Assembly: GCF_029873635.1 (NCBI RefSeq)
Contig: NC_080420.1
Span: 122,644,719 to 122,708,718 of the forward strand
Source of the DNA: Malania oleifera
Taxonomy: Eukaryota > Streptophyta > Magnoliopsida > Santalales > Ximeniaceae
Length of the DNA: 64,000 nucleotides
Direction of reading: 5' to 3'
The position numbers were made by a program, and so were the translations under genes. This document shows, piece by piece, positions 13,012 to 23,645 of the stretch. Numbering within the stretch: position 1 is the first letter of the stretch; each line of letters starts with the position of its first letter. The notes under the pieces were generated by a model. It worked only from the letters and a program-made list of their open reading frames with translations, made no database searches and was not told where the DNA came from.

Positions 13012-15162
13012 TGTAACAACCCAGAAAAATATTGATATTCAAATATTAAAGAGAGAGCAAAATAGATACAGAAACAGAAGGAGGTCGTAGACTTCGTTGA
13101 CAACATTGCATTTTAGAGATAATATTAAATAAAAATAATTTTAGAAAGTTGCCAAGCTTCGTCGACGAACACAGGGTCTCGTCGACGAAAGTCTTCAGAA
13201 TTTCGTCGACGAGAAAATACCGAGAGGAGTTCTGAGGCAGCTTGAATTTTGTCAACGAATACAGGGCCTCGTCGACGAAATTTGTGAAGGACTCGTCGAC
13301 GAACACAGGGTCTCATCGACGAAATCCCCTGTTTATATATATACGGAATTCGGGGAAAAATTTCATTTTTACGAAATCTCTCTCTCCCTACGACTTTCTC
13401 TCCCTTCTCTCTTCGTTTCCAGCCCCACCAGTCGCCAGATCAATGATCCGAGGCTACCACGACGCTCCTGGTGAAATTCCTACAAGTTTGCCGAAGCGGA
13501 TCATCGAGAAAATGAAGTTGGATTTCATCCCAAATTCTGGGTAAGGTCTTTTATTGAGTTTTTGGTTTTATGGTAATTATAAGAAATGACAAAGGCGGAA
13601 AAATAATAATATTTTGTTCTAGGACATTGTGTTTTCAGGATGTCAAGTTAGGAATCCTGCGGGTATAGAGCCAGATTTTTATAGGGGCTTTTCAAAGTTG
13701 AGGTAAGGGAAATATGCTATGTTAGGAGTTTTAATAGAGTTAATAGAGATTTCATAAGCATATTTTTATGTCATTCTATTATACAGTTTTTATAGAAAAC
13801 GAGCATAAATGTTTGTGTGGCCTTAGTAGACTTTTTATGTGAAGAATGAATTTATACAGTTGTTATGAAACATCATACTATACTAAATACAAAGATATAG
13901 ATAGTATATACATTTGATATGGTTTTCTAGCATATGAGAATATACAGAGATAGATTTATATTCGCAGAGAAATGTACATGCATATACAGTTTTATATGAA
14001 TAGTTCATGAAACGGTTATATACATATATCCAAATACATGTATATAGATACTCAGATCAGTATTTTATATTGCAGTTTATTACAGAACGGTATATACATA
14101 TATACAGTGTTATAACATGCCATGTTTTTCCTATTACCATAACATACAAAACACAAACAGAGTATATATATAGAATACACAGATAGATATACGGAGGTAG
14201 CATCAAGATGCTATAGATACAGTGTTTACAGTACAGAAAGACAGAGTTATGGTAATTTTGGAAACACGATGAAAACAGTAAAAGAGTATATATATGTATG
14301 TATGTATATAGTATCAGATTCCTGAGGAAAGTTACACAGACAGATACAGATTACAGAACACGGTACCGTTGCTAGATACAGATAGAGTGCAACCACATAT
14401 CTCAGTTAGTATGTGGGTACCGTCAGCCGTGCTCGGAGAGTATGCAGCTCCCCAGTATACTGGGTTGAGGGGGCCGGTTTGACGAGGTAGTAGCCAGTCC
14501 CGAGCTTAGGAGAGGATGCAGTTTGGCCGGGCTGAGGTAGTGTAGAGTATGATGACTTATCTGGAGGGCCGACCAGATAGAGTCCGACCTATGGGCCGCA
14601 CAACCCTGTCATGAGGGGTCAAATCATGACGTATAGAGTCCTAGGGATAAAAGCACAGTTATATATATATGATTACAGTTTTACAGTATAGTATGATATT
14701 ACCAGTATGAAAAGTAGAAAAACAGATGATACAATATGTTTTAAATTGTGAAAGAAAGATGTGTTTTATAGATGATTTATTACATTGCAGTTCAGTTATT
14801 ATTTTAAAAGTATCCTTAACTTAGTTGTCACACACTAGTGATAGCATATTTCCACTTACTGAGCGTAGACTCACCCCTTTATTCACACATTTTTCAGGTG
14901 AGCCAGATAGGCGAGTAGATCAGGCTCGCGAATAGAGAGAGTGTTTGGTCACCCTAGTTATAGGGTGAGTTTTTGGCAGAGATGTGTATGTTTTTGGGAT
15001 AGATAATACTGGAGTGGCACTTTTGTGTATGGTCTGTATATTCTAGAATCTAGTATTGTACAGTTTATGTATAAATGGTTTCATGATATATGTTTCCGCT
15101 GCGTAGGAATGTTTACTGTATACCTATTAAAAAAAAATGATAAGAATTTTGAGGCCGTTACA
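13012..15162 (+). repeat. 3' LTR of the chromovirus
   Basis: It begins TGTAACAACC immediately after the purine tract aaggagggggagaa and ends GGCCGTTACA. A solo copy of the same family lies inverted at 59362-61469, which confirms both ends. It holds a CG-rich palindrome array (13150-13325), a TATA-like tract just after it (about 13333) and a pyrimidine-rich stretch (13375-13415) that may lie near the transcript start. Confidence 0.9.
13150..13325 (+). repeat. Array of the palindrome TTCGTCGACGAA in the chromovirus LTR
   Basis: About nine exact or near copies of the self-complementary 12-mer occur in roughly 175 bases, separated by 10-35 bases and often followed by 'cacagggtctc'. The array ends just upstream of the TATA-like tract. 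The equivalent array in the inverted solo LTR is at about 61200-61385. Short ORFs across it on both strands are by-products of the repeat. Confidence 0.85.
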
Positions 15163-15815
15163 GCCATGATGTATAAGTTTATCAACCTTGTGATCAATGG
15201 CAGTTAACGTTGTATTTTGTGATTTGGCATTCTGAGTTTGCCAATTCAGAACTTGTTTAGCCTGTGAGGGAAGCTTTCTAGAACCGTATGGTTGGACTTC
15301 AGAGGGTTGGATGAAGGGTCTGGTATGAAGGTTGGAGTCTGCATATGATCTTGGTTCCAAGGGTGGAAACTATTTGTCATACGGAGAGGTCATGTAACAG
15401 GGAATTGACTGAGATTGGGGCAGTTTAGAAACTGGAGTTTGGTACGGTTCTGGATCAGGTTCTTTTGGAGGAAGGAGTCCTTCACGAAGAATCTCAAGGG
15501 CTCTGTCATAGATCCATAGGGGCTTAGGTTTTGGATCTGGACGCCGGATTCCTATCCATGGGCTACTTGCGTTATTAGGTTTTCTGTGAGGAGAAAAAGG
15601 TTTACAGGATGGTTTGGTTTCTCTCTGGTGAGATTGGTGACAAGTGCAATCCGGATCACACATCGAAGGATCAACATCCCAAATGAAATGTCCTTCAATT
15701 TTATTAGTGTAGATGGGGTATCCGTCTACTTCAACGTGGCTAACAGGAATGTCATCTTCAAAAGTTACAGGCTTTATCATCAAGGATTAGAACACCGGAG
15801 GAGTGCTGGATGAAA
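15163..15815 (-). mobile_element. Endogenous pararetrovirus fragment from the polyprotein between movement and coat regions
   Basis: Fossil. Minus-strand coding remnants (15783-15370 and 15360-15163) include a Pro-rich stretch, a Cys/His cluster (CDPDCTCHQSH) and a segment containing NWQTQNAKSQN, which resembles the region ahead of the coat domain in caulimovirids. It has the same orientation as the 6372-10717 copy and would lie upstream of it on the viral map, which fits one integrant split by the chromovirus. It has about one or two breaks. Its right end abuts a gypsy LTR remnant. Confidence 0.65.
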
Positions 15816-16024
15816 TATATATCCTTATATGTATTTAAATATACATATATATATATATATATATACCCAAAATCTTCAAATTTATTAATTTAATTAATTT
15901 TCTTAATAATAATTAATTAATAATAATACTAATAATTTTTTAAATTAAATTTTTTTTGGAGTCGTTACATTTTCCCCTCAAAAGATTTTCATTCTTGAAA
16001 TTTGCTAATCAATTATAGAACAAC

Positions 16025-17133
16025 TAGGGGTGTACAAAATTTACTGAAAAACCGAGAACCGGACCGAAACCAAACCGTTTGAAGCTTCGGTTCGGTTTTT
16101 CGGTTTCGGCAATCGGTTTCGATTTTGAACATATAAAAATTAGATTTTCGGTTTCGGTTTCGGTTTCACTCAAAAACCGAACCGTAAAAACCAAAAACCG
16201 ATAATAATTTTAAAATATTATATCCTGAGAATTTTGATTACAAGTGCAGGTGTATATAAAAGAGGAATGAGAACCAAAACTTCCCATTTTGGCCATGTGG
16301 GATAAGTGCTATTGGGAAGAAGGACCGAACAAATAGCAGCCTGCAACAGTGCTACTACTAGTCTACCACAGCAGGCAAGGCATCATCTTCTCCATCTCAC
16401 GCTCACACAGACACACACAGCAGGCAACGGACGGAAACTGCAACGCCCACATCTCCAGTAACGCCCACGCTCACGTTCACACGGACACACACAGCAATGC
16501 CCACGCTCACGCTCACACGGACACACACAGCAACTACAACGCCCACATCTTCAGTTCTCCACGCCCACGCTCACACTGTCACACACAGGCACACAGCAAC
16601 TCCCACGCTCACGCCCGTCGCCCACGCCAGTCGCTCATGGTCACACCCACGCTCACGCTCACACAGACACACACAGCAACGCCAGTCGCTCACGGTCACG
16701 CCCACGCTCACGCCCGTCGCCCACGCCAGTCGCTCACGGTCACGGACTCACGCCGACATTATCTTGGTGCTCTACGCCTCTACTGCTTTGGCCGTCCCAC
16801 ATTGGTTGGAAATGGGAAGCAAAAATTTTCCTCACCCTATTTATTGAAGTTGGATCTGCCGAATCTCTTCCGTGCTGGGCTTTGTAGTCAAAGCCCTAAA
16901 GCCGTGGCCCATTTGGCTGTGGCTGGCTTCCTATAATTGTTTTTTTATTTTCTTAGTCTACAACTTGGTAAAATCGAAATAACCGAACCGAACCGTAAAA
17001 TAAACGGTTTGGTTTGGTTTTAAACCGACGGTATACGGTTCGGTTGCGGTTCAATAGTTTTAAAAACAGAGAGGTTCGGTTCGGTTGACGGTTTTGGCAA
17101 TAACCGAACCGAACCGAATCGTGTACACCCCTA
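16025..17133. mobile_element. Non-autonomous hAT-like DNA element with perfect ends
   Basis: Perfect 12-base terminal inverted repeats (TAGGGGTGTACA at 16025, its complement ending at 17133) are flanked by an exact 8-base target duplication agaacaac (16017-16024 and 17134-17141). The length and 8-base duplication fit hAT. Both subterminal regions are packed with imperfect AACCG/CGGTT repeats (16050-16205 and 16975-17125). The centre holds a GC-richer minisatellite and unrelated unique DNA, with no transposase. It sits in the internal region of the minus-strand gypsy-type element, so it is younger than that element. Confidence 0.85.
16389..16750 (+). repeat. Minisatellite of CACGCTCACGCTCACAC-type units inside the hAT-like element
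   Basis: Imperfect tandem units built from cacgctcac, acacacacagcaac and gtcgcccacgccagtcgctc. They keep the plus strand open in two frames (giving His/Thr/Ala-rich strings), but codon content simply follows the repeat and there is no sign of a conserved protein. Confidence 0.75.
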
Positions 17134-17897
17134 AGAACAACGAATGAGTTTGACATTTAAATCCTCAATTAAAACATCAAACAATCAGCTTATCCCCAAA
17201 TCAACTTAACTCTCAAGTTCTAATTCTGAGTTCCAGTCTCTCTGCTCAGAAACATCACCGTCAATGGATTTACCATGGTTTTCTGAAACTAGCCGGATTC
17301 AAAAACTCACAGAAGTCCATCGAGGGATTTCTGCCTCTAAGCTACAAATCAAAACTCAAAATCTCCTATCAACATCCTAATCTACCAATTCATATCCTTA
17401 TTCTTATTCGTACCTATACTCTAGTATTAATCAATCCTAAAGTCTGCAGAATCTATAACCTAATGCTCTGATACCACAAAGTGACGCCCCGAACCCGCCA
17501 AGTGGGACCTAGGTGCCACGTGTTCCAATCACCTGTATCTGATACCATAATTAACATGCACGCAACGGAACATAAATAAATAACCTCATGTAAATACCAG
17601 AGTTCTATATAGCAGCCCAAAAACGAACACTACAATATCCAGATATCCATATCCACAACCAGCATTTAAAACATAACCCAGTACATATATATATATATAC
17701 CAGTGTCTCACAATACCCCAAAAAAGAACCACCAAATACAATCCCAGCCTAGATCTTCAAACACGGTCTCCAGAAGAACCTAAAAAATTGTTAATCCACT
17801 AGAGTGAGACACTTTTCAGTAAGGGTGGAATAAATTATAACAGTGTGTGACAAATGAGTTTTAATATTTATATTTCAAAATAAACTGCTTCTTATAT

Positions 17898-18169
17898 TGT
17901 TAAAAGCTTGATATACATTGTTGGCCCACAATCTAATAGCTTAAGCTTTTAGGTAAAGTGCTAATCTAACATGATATCAGAGCTCTGGTTACCAGGAGGT
18001 CCTAGGTTCTAATCTTGTCGCCCGTTTTTATTCTGTGATATTATTTGTCATCTGTTTATCTCTTCACGTGCTATCGGGTTACACGTGCGGGGGAGTGTTA
18101 AAAGCTTGATATACATTGTTGGCCCACAACCTAACAGCTTAAGCTTTTAGGTAAAGTGGTAATCTAACA
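17898..18169 (+). mobile_element. TRIM (terminal-repeat retrotransposon in miniature), copy 1
   Basis: Direct terminal repeats of 74 bases (17898-17971 and 18096-18169; TGTTAAAAGC...CTAACA) differ at three positions. A primer-site-like tgatatcagagctctgg follows the first repeat and a purine tract (tgcgggggag) precedes the second. The internal part is only 124 bases and non-coding. Near-duplication at the flanks (tatat/catat). It lies in the minus-strand gypsy-type LTR. It belongs to the same family as copies at 44759-45540 and 46024-46322. Confidence 0.85.
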
Positions 18170-18289
18170 CATATAACATCAATAACAACTGAGAAAATGT
18201 ACCATTAATAACATCCTCGACATCTAATATCATACACACATCCAATATGCACAAGTACATAATTTTTATGTAGGCGAAAGTCCCCAAGG

Positions 18290-18565
18290 ATAGGGAAGAT
18301 TACTTGCCCATACAAGTAGCTTCTCTCTGCTCTGGTACTAAAAACTACCTATCAGAGCACTCACCTTACTCAATAAGCCCTCAGGTCAAGTATTACCTCG
18401 CCGCCAGTACACATATCTTTATTATTTTAAAGGAGAAGGTTTTCGAGGATCGGGATGTCTACCCTCCCATACAAGTAGCATCCCTTTGCACTGATACTAA
18501 GAAACTACCTAACAGAGCACTCGCCTTTCTCAGCAAGCCCCCGGTGGTATGTTTACCTCGCCGCA
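18290..18565. repeat. Two-unit tandem duplication inside the LTR
   Basis: 18290-18410 and about 18437-18565 share cccatacaagtagc, a ctctg/tttgc...ctac block, 'cagagcactc' and 'ttacctcgccgc' in the same order. Open frames across it are not conserved. Confidence 0.6.
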
Positions 18566-18689
18566 TGCACACACATGCATTCACAATGTGTTATACCATT
18601 ATTTTTATGCTATAATTATATTCACATGCGCACAATACATCCACACAGGAATCATGCATCTCATACTTCATCTTTCAATGTCCTCAGTA

Positions 18690-18905
18690 CGTGGCCCACA
18701 CAAAACAACTGCGTACATGTCAGTACGTGGCCCACACAGGCACCTACGTACTTCTTATCTACACGTGGCCCACACAGGCACCACTACCCACACAGGGTAC
18801 ATAACATGGCCCACACAGGCGCCATTATCCAAGTAGGATATAATATGGCCCACACAAGCACCACTCCAGCTTCCACAACACGTGGCCCACACAGGCACCA
18901 CTATT
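18690..18905. repeat. Minisatellite of TGGCCCACACAGGCACC units
   Basis: Six imperfect copies of tggcccacacaggcacc, spaced 30-45 bases apart, several preceded by 'acg'. They lie within the minus-strand gypsy-type LTR. The overlapping ORFs rich in Gly-Pro-His are by-products of the repeat. Confidence 0.8.
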
Positions 18906-20070
18906 CACCAGTATCCAATCCCCATGACCTACCCGTCATACATCAGTAGAACAAGCTCCTTGACTGCCAACGTCATATTATGATTTATATCTAGACAATA
19001 TAACAACCTCCACATGCCAACATTATATTAAGATGCATACGAATAATCAAACCAGTTAGTTCACACAGACGCATCAATGCATTTCCACACAGGAATCCAA
19101 CAGATCAATACATTTTCACACAAGAGTTAAACATAACAATTTATTCATCATGTCATAATCATTCCAAACATCCTCACATGCAAACCCAAATGTCACAGTA
19201 ATTCATATTCAATTTAGTAGGAAAAATTACTCCCATGTCACACGAATTTAATATCATATGCAATTATCCCAAATATAAACCTTAAACAAAATCATCATTT
19301 TCTAATACTCAGACGGTTCTAAAAATTATATAGATAAATAATAAATTTCATACGCTCGTAAATAACCGGTTCACCTTAATAAAATACTGATATAATTTTA
19401 TTCCCCCTTACTTGATTCCCTGAATCACGCCTGCAAGGCTCCCAAAATTATACCCACAACGCTCACTCGAACCTTGATTCAATCATATCAACCCCAATAA
19501 AATATTATTTTAATATTTCCTAATTTATAATAATTAAATATCAATTAATTTCTAAATAATTCATTTATCCTAGTTTTGAGGCTATTTCCACAACGATCCC
19601 ACGAAAAATTAGCTCCGCTAGATTTGTAGAGAATCATCCCTAGATTCTCGTGGTGGTGTTCGATAGCCCATTTGACTTAAAATTTAAGAAAAATTGAGAC
19701 AAAATGAGAATTTGGCTTACCCCATGAGATATACCCACGTTACTCTTACGACAAATCCACTTCGGTAGATATGTCGATGACGGAGAATGAAATTCGATGG
19801 TATTTTCGGATTTTCAATCGGGCGAGAATCCACCGCGAAATCATAGAAAGAAGAGGAGTGGAGAATGTGAGCTGAAAGAAATTTTTTTTAAATTAATTTT
19901 TTTTTTGGGTCTTTACAATTTAAATATAAAATTCAAGAAGATTTAAATTCGGATAACATATATTTGGCGAGAAAATTTTGTGTAGTGTGGACTCAAGCTC
20001 AATATGTCAAGTGATGGCCTTGTTTCATTCAAATGCTGACTTTAGGCCCATCTAATAATGGATGACCCCT

Positions 20071-20302
20071 CGCCCCCAGGGCGTAGCTCAGTTGGCAGGG
20101 TGGGCTTTGAGATTTCCTTTCACGAGGTGAGCCTAATCCTGGCATCCCGGGTTCGATTCCTGCGGCTGGCTCCTGAGTTGACCTCCTTGTGGCGGTGTGG
20201 GGCAGTCATCACAGGGCGTGGGATTAGTCACAGCCGGTGCGGACCTTTAAAACTGACGTTGACGGCGTGGATACCCGGCGATATTCAAAAAAATAATAAT
20301 AA
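20071..20302 (+). mobile_element. tRNA-derived SINE, copy 1
   Basis: A-box-like tagctcagttggc (20083) and B-box-like gggttcgattcct (about 20149) head the element, and an A/AAT-rich tail ends it (20288-20302). The flanks show a target duplication of about 18 bases (taataatggatgacccct at 20053-20070, and 20303-20320 with one change). The body does not fold as a tRNA past the B box. The 3' half (tgtggggcagtca, gggattagtca, gcgtggatacccggcg) is shared with the SINE at 22175. Confidence 0.85.
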
Positions 20303-20320
20303 TAATAATGGATGCCCCCT

Positions 20321-20921
20321 CCACTTTCTTCTTGCAACTCATAAAAAATGTAAAACCCAGTATATACATGTTGAGTCGAACAAGACTAAGACGGTAATAA
20401 CCCAAAATTTTATGATATTCTCATACTTAGACCTTAGGTTTAGAGGTGGGCCTTAGATACAAAAGAGAAACACGTGTAACTCATAACTATGAAGTGAGGA
20501 CAAAATTACATATGCAATATCATCTTTTAATTAATGAAAAAGGAAACCCCATCATTATAACTTCTTGCAATTAAGTCCTTAAATAAGGCTTAATTATAGT
20601 GGATGGGTCTACTTAGTAATAAGACATGATTAATCTCCCTCTCTCTCTCTTTCTCAACGTGAATCATGTGAACTTTGGGTGAATAAAGTACAAATTGAGT
20701 AATAAGTTATTTCTAGTTGTAAATCTCAAATTAATGAGTTATAATGAACAAAATGAACAAAATAATAATAATAAGAATCACGAGATCGAGATAGAAATAT
20801 TGTCTATCATACTGAAGACGTTATTTACTTTAATGACTACTTTTTATTTCTTAAAATATTATTGTATATGTATTAGTTGATTGATAAAACTAATTATAAC
20901 ATAGGAAGAGTGAAAACCTAA
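20321..20921. other. Intergenic DNA, nothing recognised
   Basis: AT-rich, with a CT-rich tract near 20637-20653 and an (AAT)n stretch near 20760. Short ORFs only, none recognisable. Confidence 0.5.
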
Positions 20922-21566
20922 GGGTCTGTTTGATATTATTGCTGTTTTCTATTTCTATTTTTTCATAGTAAAGAAACAAGTTATAAAAATGTGTTTATTT
21001 ATATTATTAGTTTTCTGTTTTTGTTACCAATTTTCTGCTATTTGTCAAAAAACTAAAAACAAGATTTTATGAAAAGCTAATATAGTTTTTTGGATTAAAT
21101 TATTCATTTTATACACTTTTAAATTAAATCAAAATTAAATGATCATATGAATTTAAATATAATTAAAATAAAAATAAACATAAATTTCAAATAATAATAA
21201 TAATAAAGTCAATTACAAAATACTTTTACTATTTTTCAATTATAATGTCCAAAAAAATTTTTTATTCATAATGTAAAATTGGAAAGTAGAGCAATTAAGT
21301 AAAATAATTATAAAAATTTTATTTTTATTATAGTAATTTTTAATATTTATGATTTGTAATGGTATTATTTTAATCATATATTTATAATATTATTTGATTT
21401 AAAGATGAAAATTAATATTTTTTAATTTAGTAATAATTTGTATTAGGATTACAAATGTTGACCAAATAGGTTATTGGTTTCCAGTCTTTTCTTTCTATTT
21501 TAAGTTTTTAGCTTTTGTTTTTGGTTTTCGTTTATCTAATTTTTTATAGTGATATCAAACAACCTC
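20922..21566. mobile_element. Miniature inverted-repeat element (hAT-like ends)
   Basis: The left end gggtctgtttgatatta and the complement of the right end gaggttgtttgatatca match over most of 17 bases. The interior is very AT-rich and non-coding. No clear target duplication, so the exact ends are approximate. Confidence 0.55.
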
Positions 21567-21782
21567 TATGTTAGTTCATCTACTACCAAACAAAAATCAT
21601 TTTGACTCCTATATTTTTAATTAGTATAATTAATGACATATATTCACTAATTTTAAATAATTACATTTTTCATTCAAGTTAGTATCGGTTGCGTTAATAA
21701 AACTAATCGAAATGCACATAAAATATAAACCTACCATTGCACTTTGTGGAATTACTATTAGTCGATATGAGCCTCCCCTTAT

Positions 21783-22077
21783 GGGTCCTTTGAATTAATG
21801 ATTTTTTTTGGAACAAAAAATAATAAGGGAAATCATTTTTATTGTATTTTCTCTTTATATCAAATATTATTACAATGAAATTTGTTCTAATGTGATTAAA
21901 AATTAAAAAAAATCAAATATTAATGATGTGTAAAATTAAATTTTTGTTCATTGATTTTATGTCTCTTTTAATTTTTTATTTCATTTTCCTTAATTACCAA
22001 ACATGAAAAAGTATATTGTTTTTGTATTTTTTTGTTTATTTCCTTAATATTTTATAAGTTCTAAAAGGAGCCTAAGG
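21783..22077. mobile_element. Miniature inverted-repeat element, family shared with 39153-39461
   Basis: Ends gggtcctttga and (complement) taggctcctttt. The interior matches the element at 39153-39461 along its length (for example ggaaat, ttctaatgtg, ccaaacatgaaaaa in the same order), which establishes a dispersed family. Non-coding. Confidence 0.65.
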
Positions 22078-22174
22078 AAATTAAAAGGAGAAGAGAGACA
22101 AGAAAAAACTAGAGTCATGAAGTGTAAGGCTTAGCCGGATCCTCTATAACTTCTTAATAAAAACGACCTTTTAA

Positions 22175-22387
22175 CCCCTAGGGTGTGGTTCAGGTGGTAC
22201 TGCAAGCTGCGGGAGTGCCTTTCACGAGGTCAAGTGTTCAAACCCTCCCGGACTCGTTTCCATCCCTAGACTCCTGAATTTACCCTCCCTTTGGAGTTGT
22301 GGGGTCAACTTCAAGGGACGCAGGAGTAGTCACGTGAACCGTAAAACGGACGCGTGGATACTCGGTGCGTAATCCAAAAAAAAAAAA
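22175..22387 (+). mobile_element. tRNA-derived SINE, copy 2
   Basis: Starts cccctagggtgtggttcag (A-box region), with a B-box-like gtgttcaaacc near 22228 and an A-rich tail. Exact target duplication acgaccttttaa at 22163-22174 and 22388-22399. Related copy on the minus strand at 58571-58738. The exact duplication suggests a fairly young insertion. Confidence 0.9.
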
Positions 22388-22646
22388 ACGACCTTTTAAG
22401 AAAAAGAAAAGAAAAAAAGAACTCTCAAAACTTGATTAACCTTTCTAACTCAACGTGGAACACTTACAACTATTTACTCGCATCCCAACGTCTATTAGAA
22501 GCTTATCTAGATTATAATGAAGCTTCATATATGGCATTGGATGCTTTCCACCTTTTTGACTTTTAAATTGATGTGCAATGATGTGGGCATAGTGTTCTTT
22601 TTAATTAAAAATAAAATAAAAATAAATCTCAATTCCCTACATTGCC

Positions 22647-22654
22647 TATATAAG
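22647..22654 (+). promoter_or_regulatory. TATA box of the patatin-like gene
   Basis: TATATAAG in a C-rich setting, about 1 kb upstream of the ATG. Transcription would start near 22680 (acatttacacaagacag). This leaves a long leader, probably with an intron whose acceptor is the pyrimidine tract ending ttgtag at 23631. Confidence 0.5.
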
Positions 22655-22771
22655 AGCTAGACCCCCTTGCATACATTTACACAAGACAGAGAGACAAAGC
22701 CAACGTGTGTGAAAAATTGAGAGAGGTTGTATGGATATCCTTTATAACTCTTTAATTTGTGAAGATTTTGG

Positions 22772-22772
<1 letters not shown>

Positions 22773-22812
<40 letters not shown>

Positions 22813-22842
22813 AACACACACACACACACACAAACACACACA
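22773..22842 (+). repeat. (CT)n(CA)n microsatellite in the patatin-like gene leader
   Basis: About 18 CT units (22773-22809) are followed after a short break by about 14 CA units (22814-22842). It lies about 95 bases downstream of the predicted transcript start, so it would fall in the 5' leader or its intron. Confidence 0.9.
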
Positions 22843-23645
22843 AAAGGTGGCAACATACATAGCTTAGTTCAAAGAATTGGTTTTAATCTTAGTCAATGTA
22901 CTAACATACACATATATTATTTATTTTTATTTAATTTGTTAAGCAACTGGGTCTTTAGTTTCTTTCGTAGTTTGTAATCTGTTAGTTTAGAGTTTTTCAT
23001 GTATATACATGTGCTTTGACTCTAAAGACAATGAAATTGGTCCTCATAACTTTATAAATATGCCATACAATTTTTCATTTCATCCCACTCTCAATTTATT
23101 CCATTCTACTATACCAAATATACGATTAGTAATTTAGAATCATTTTGAATAAGATCTATCTATCTATCTATCATACGATAAAAACTTAGCATGCAACTAT
23201 CCATTTTCCTTGAGGTCTCACCCGCAAGGAAAACATTGCAGCACAATATTTAGATTGGGGCATTGTGCTTGCAAGTTTTTCTCATACATACACATTCGAT
23301 TCAAGTCAAGATTCCATGCACTTGCCCTAATTTGCAAATTAGGGCAAACATGGAATCTCTAGATTCCGTGCTAGTTTACGAGTTAGGCACAGTAGGGTGG
23401 GGCCCAAGCCTATGTTCCATCCTACCTATGATCAGCAACATCTGTGTCTAGCTAGTAAGCAACCGGGATCCCGATCACATGTTCGGGATCCCAAAACCCT
23501 AGTATCCCCAAGCTAATAATTTGTTTTCCCTTAGTCATTAACCATTGTTATGCATGTTTTCAATATTCAATTAAGAATAGCACAAAACTATTGCAAGTTC
23601 TCACAGCTGCTTGTCATTTTTTTTGTTGTAGTATTACAAGCAGAC

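Larger units (their letters stand above)
10718..15162 (+). mobile_element. Ty3/gypsy chromovirus (Tekay/Del-like), 5' truncated
   Basis: Fossil. It starts abruptly within the polymerase: reverse transcriptase (10725-11590; FIDDIL box near 11298) with protein typical of plant chromoviruses. Integrase follows (11568-12278, HHCC-type remnant CLTCQQV and SDRDPRF), then a C-terminal chromodomain (about 12580-12722), a purine tract (12998-13011) and a complete 3' LTR (13012-15162). Gag, protease and the 5' LTR are absent and the RNase H region is largely missing. There are a handful of further breaks. It separates pararetrovirus DNA at 10717 from pararetrovirus DNA of the same orientation at 15163, so it probably landed in that virus copy and later lost its 5' half together with some viral DNA. 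Confidence 0.85.
15816..19917 (-). mobile_element. Coding-poor LTR retrotransposon (gypsy-type), minus strand, hosting two other elements
   Basis: Fossil. On the minus strand: 5' LTR (19917-17482), primer site tggtatcagagcatta (17476-17461), about 370 bases of internal DNA without a recognisable gene (17460-17142 and 16016-15985), purine tract cttttgaggggaaaa (15984-15970), then the first 154 bases of the 3' LTR (15969-15816), cut at the pararetrovirus fragment. The first 40 or so bases of both LTRs match (TGTAA, then an A/T-rich block). The internal part is interrupted by the hAT-like element at 16025-17133. It is either a non-autonomous family or a copy that has lost its coding part. Confidence 0.65.
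17482..19917 (-). repeat. 5' LTR of the minus-strand gypsy-type element
   Basis: Minus-strand start TGTAAAGACCC at 19917, end ...GGGGCGTCA at 17482, followed by a tRNA-Met primer site. The block around 17815-17850 (minus: cttactgaaaagtgtctcac) matches 62450-62470 in the LTR at 59225-62760, so the two belong to related families. It contains a TRIM insertion (17898-18169) and two tandem repeats (18290-18565 and 18690-18905). Confidence 0.7.

Noticed and set aside
13046-13316. Short ORFs on the minus strand with repeated FVDE/STKF wording
   Set aside because: They are translations of the TTCGTCGACGAA array in a non-coding LTR. The same wording appears at 61146-61385 in the solo LTR.
16349-16936. 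Protein-coding genes rich in His, Thr and Ala
   Set aside because: Two frames are open only because the DNA is a minisatellite with a unit that avoids stops; no recognisable domain.
18690-18905. CRISPR-like array of short repeats and spacers
   Set aside because: Plant nuclear context, imperfect repeats and uneven spacers inside an LTR; no cas genes.
18304-18949. Plus-strand ORFs in the 18.3-18.9 kb region
   Set aside because: They overlap tandem repeats inside an LTR that is on the minus strand; no protein similarity.
20075-20165. A tRNA gene (A and B boxes visible)
   Set aside because: The body continues past the B box into a SINE tail with a target duplication, and no cloverleaf with paired acceptor ends is visible.
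23550-23645. An N-terminal signal peptide on the patatin-like protein from an upstream ATG
   Set aside because: A pyrimidine tract ending ttgtag at 23631 looks like a splice acceptor in the leader, and the usual family start fits 23646. Kept only as an alternative.
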